A stretch of DNA of 64,000 nt, taken from positions 1 through 64,000 of the forward strand of contig RHKP01000010.1 of NCBI GenBank assembly GCA_008363215.1, read 5' to 3'. Made by a program: the position numbers and the translations under genes. The notes beneath the pieces are model-generated. The model did no database searches and was not told where the DNA came from. It worked only from the letters and a program-made list of their open reading frames with translations. Positions 62,073 to 64,000 of the stretch are shown one piece after another; positions within the stretch are counted from its first letter, which is position 1, and each line of letters opens with the position of its first letter. The stretch comes from Cyanobacteria bacterium CYA. GTDB taxonomy: Bacteria > Planctomycetota > Phycisphaerae > Phycisphaerales > UBA1924.

Positions 62073-62861
62073 CTACCTGATTGCGGCCGCTTCGGGGTGA
62101 TGATCGCGGCGGACGATGACCCGGCAGCCTTGTGACTCGACCACGCCGAATGTCGTTCGGAACACCCGTTCGAGCACGCCCGGAACCAGCACGACCTCGG
62201 GCGGGCCCTGAGCCTCCAGGCGGCCTTCAGAGTCGAGCACGGACACATCGTCGGCGATCGACCCGGCCGCAGCAAGATCGTGCATCGTCAGCACCACGCC
62301 CACTCCTCGGTCGGCCAGCCGGCGGAAGATCGAGAGCACCTGCCCCACGTGACGCGGATCGAGCGCGCTCGTGGGTTCGTCGGCCAGCAGAAACCGTGGG
62401 GACGCGGACGAGGTCGTAATCTGCGCCAGGGCGCGGGCGATCGAGGCTCGCTGCGTCTGCCCGGCCGAGAGTTCGGCGATGGGAACATCGCCAAGGTCGC
62501 GTAGTTCGATCTGGTCGAGTGCGGCTTCAATGGCGTCGGAGGCCGGGGCGCGGGAGGCCAGCGCGAAGGAGACGTACTGCCGTACCGTGTAGGCGTAGCC
62601 GACGTGCGGGTGATGGGGGACGTAGGCCAAGTGCTCGGCCCGGCGCGCGGGGGTGAGGGCATGCACGGGCCTGCCCGCCAGCGTGCAGACTCCCGTGTCG
62701 GACGGGTCGAGCAGCCCGAGCAGGAGGCGCAGGAGGGTTGACTTTCCAGAGCCGTTGGGCCCGACGATCAGGGCGATGCGACCGGGCTCAAATCGCAGCG
62801 TGAGATCGCGCAGCACGGGCTTGCGATAGCCGAACGACAACGACCTGGCCTCGAGGGTCAT
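62073..62861 (-). CDS. ABC transporter ATP-binding protein, FecE/BtuD-like
   Basis: 262 aa. Walker A GPNGSGKST, signature LSAGQTQRASIARAL, Walker B FLLADEPTSALDP and switch His (MHDLAAAGSIADDV) are intact. The overall pattern, including LAYVPHHPHVGYAYTVRQYV, is that of ATPases for iron-siderophore, haem or cobalamin importers. No permease or binding protein is next to it. Its ATG overlaps the upstream gene's stop (ATGA). Substrate cannot be told. Confidence 0.88.
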   Translation of the reverse strand: MTLEARSLSFGYRKPVLRDLTLRFEPGRIALIVGPNGSGKSTLLRLLLGLLDPSDTGVCTLAGRPVHALTPARRAEHLAYVPHHPHVGYAYTVRQYVSFALASRAPASDAIEAALDQIELRDLGDVPIAELSAGQTQRASIARALAQITTSSASPRFLLADEPTSALDPRHVGQVLSIFRRLADRGVGVVLTMHDLAAAGSIADDVSVLDSEGRLEAQGPPEVVLVPGVLERVFRTTFGVVESQGCRVIVRRDHHPEAAAIR

Positions 62862-63223
62862 CCGGGAATGGTAGGGGAGGGAGAGCCGATGTCCCAGCGG
62901 CCGTCAAGACGGACGGGCTCTTCCTCTCCGAGGACGCCGCACGCGCCGATGAAGTGGATCCGTTCGAGGTCGGCTACGCCGATGGCCAAGGCGGGGACGT
63001 CGAGTGTCTTGGACAGGGGTTCGAGATCGCCGGAGATGTCAGGCGGTGGCCTGGCACTGACTGCGACGAACAGGAAGCCGGGTGCGAGGAGCGCCAGCAT
63101 GGCGGTGATCTCCGGTGCGGAGGGGGCGCGATGAGGGTCACTGAGCCTGGGTGCCGACGCGGGGGGAACGAGGCGTTGTCGCGCAAATGAGAGCGCGCGG
63201 CCTGACGGTTCACTCGCCGACAT
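62858..63223 (-). CDS. Small protein between maf and the ABC ATPase, unknown function
   Basis: 121 aa. The start (ATG 63223; a second ATG at 63226) overlaps the end of maf by about 14 bases and the stop overlaps the ABC ATPase start by 4 bases, so it is translationally linked to both. The middle is hydrophobic (EITAMLALLAPGFLFVAVSA), followed by LEPLSKTLDVPALAIGVADL and a C-terminus ending in DGRWDIGSPSPTIPG. The long minus-strand frame further upstream is only a shadow of maf. No family is recognised. Confidence 0.5.
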   Translation of the reverse strand: MSASEPSGRALSFARQRLVPPASAPRLSDPHRAPSAPEITAMLALLAPGFLFVAVSARPPPDISGDLEPLSKTLDVPALAIGVADLERIHFIGACGVLGEEEPVRLDGRWDIGSPSPTIPG

Positions 63224-63845
63224 CATGCCCGGCGAAGCGTGAGAGGCGCGCGGTGAGGGCTTCCATAGGCAGTCCCATGATCGAGGTGGGATCTCCCTGG
63301 TAGGTGATGGGCCACCCCGCTTCGAGGCGTTCGGAGAGGTTGTACGCTCCGGCCTTGCCGCGCCAATGCCCGGAGGCGAGGTAGTCTTCGATCTGCTGGT
63401 CGGAGACATGCCCGACGTGAACGCGGGCGACGTCGACAAACATGTCGCGCTGCCCGGTCCGGGTGTCGAGCAGTGCGACGCCGGTGAGCACCTCGTGGTC
63501 GGTGTCGCGGAAGAGGTGGAGGATGCGGCGAGCGTCGGCCTCGTCGGCGGGTTGCCCGATGATCTGCCCATCCTTGACACAGACGGTGTCAGCGCCGAGG
63601 AAGACGGTGCCGTCGAGCAGCATCGCGTCGCGTGAGCCGAGGGCGCCGGCCTGGGCCTTGAGATACGCCAGCGCCATGACCCAGGAGCGGGGATCGCGAT
63701 CACCGGGGGCCAGTTCGGCATCGTCGATGTCGGCGTCGATGACTTCGTGTCGGACGCCGTGGGAGGTCAAAAGCTCCCGCCGCCTCGGCGATCGGCTCGC
63801 CAAGGCGACGGGGGGAAGGGGGTCTTGGGTCGCGTCGAGACACAT
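63210..63845 (-). CDS. maf: Maf-type nucleoside triphosphate pyrophosphatase
   Basis: 211 aa. Family marks are clear: ALASRSPRRRELL at the start, the phosphate/metal site VFLGADTVCVKDGQIIGQPA, and the conserved end DYLASGHWRGKAGAYNL followed by MGLPMEAL. Maf proteins hydrolyse non-canonical or modified NTPs (dTTP/UTP or m7GTP, depending on subfamily) and were linked to septum inhibition. It is the first visible gene of the maf, small protein, ABC ATPase, Pro-rich protein unit. Confidence 0.92.
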   Translation of the reverse strand: MCLDATQDPLPPVALASRSPRRRELLTSHGVRHEVIDADIDDAELAPGDRDPRSWVMALAYLKAQAGALGSRDAMLLDGTVFLGADTVCVKDGQIIGQPADEADARRILHLFRDTDHEVLTGVALLDTRTGQRDMFVDVARVHVGHVSDQQIEDYLASGHWRGKAGAYNLSERLEAGWPITYQGDPTSIMGLPMEALTARLSRFAGHDVGE

Positions 63846-63935
63846 GTCCTCTGCTCTCTCTGGCGCGATCGGGGCGGCGCCGGTGTCAGTGAAGCCGTCG
63901 GGTTGCGACGGTTGCTGACGGTGTATCGTCTATGG

Positions 63936-64000
63936 ATGCGCGCTCACCTGATTCAGTTCGACATTTCATGGGAGAACCGCCTGAGGAATTTTGAGGCTGT
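63936..64000 (+). CDS. Carbon-nitrogen hydrolase (nitrilase family), 5' end only
   Basis: The last 65 bases start an open frame at ATG 63936 that reads MRAHLIQFDISWENRLRNFE. This fits the conserved N-terminal strand of the nitrilase/omega-amidase family (typically HxVQxDIxWEDxxxN), but the catalytic Glu-Lys-Cys residues lie beyond the window edge. It is divergent from maf. Confidence 0.6.
   Translation, partial: MRAHLIQFDISWENRLRNFEA

Overview
This window is high-GC DNA from a planctomycete, most likely class Phycisphaerae. The evidence is the gene content and several family signatures. Two secreted proteases end in tandem EF-hand (dockerin-like) repeats of the Asn-Asp-Asp-Gly type. There are many secreted or lipid-anchored proteins of unknown function, a DUF1080 protein, a PPi-type phosphofructokinase, Gld-like ABC exporters and planctomycete-style palindromic repeats inside genes. 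No rRNA, tRNA or CRISPR array is visible. The taxonomic call is an inference.

Layout. 0-1 kb: the 3' end of an IS630-type transposase, a Gly-rich ORF remnant and a small secreted protein. 1-8.3 kb: trigger factor, a TPR membrane protein, valyl-tRNA synthetase with two in-frame repeat insertions, and a putative metallopeptidase lipoprotein. 8.4-17.8 kb: an MFS exporter, a DUF1080-metalloprotease fusion, a BI-1 family membrane protein, guaB, a glycogen-debranching enzyme, four tandem paralogous small membrane proteins, and aat. 18-23 kb: an outer-membrane-type protein, a DUF1570 protein, a DCC-family thiol protein, a lipoprotein and a PPi-type phosphofructokinase.

23-29.3 kb is the most interesting block. 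Five tightly packed minus-strand genes encode a WXG100 protein, a coiled-coil protein, a second short WXG100-like protein, a 1306-aa FtsK/EccC-like ATPase with one intact and apparently two degenerate ATPase domains, and a TerC-family membrane protein. This looks like a minimal type VII-secretion-like system. It lacks recognisable EccB, EccD, EccE or mycosin partners in the window.

29.5-40 kb: two ABC systems separated by an S9 prolyl oligopeptidase. The first is a complete GldA/F/G-like set with a DUF4340 protein. The second is an ATPase with a large membrane protein and no permease. 40-50.8 kb: mostly secreted proteins (EF-hand, BNR-repeat, metzincin with PA14 and dockerin, a DUF4139-like protein) and small orphan genes. 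50.9-51.7 kb: a DUF4258/MqsA-type toxin-antitoxin pair between direct palindromic repeats. 51.7-64 kb: NADP isocitrate dehydrogenase with a Cys-rich insertion, a secreted subtilase, pyruvate dehydrogenase E1-beta and E2 genes split by a broken four-helix-bundle gene inside AGCAAAGCAGC-type repeats, a zinc-less MDR protein, a HEAT lipoprotein, a Pro-rich membrane protein, an ABC ATPase, Maf, and the start of a nitrilase-family gene.

Central metabolism (Pfk, PDH, Icd, GuaB, debranching enzyme) and protein folding or translation (Tig, ValS, Aat) are interleaved with envelope and secretion functions. Short dispersed repeats have repeatedly landed next to or inside genes, notably valS and the pdh operon.
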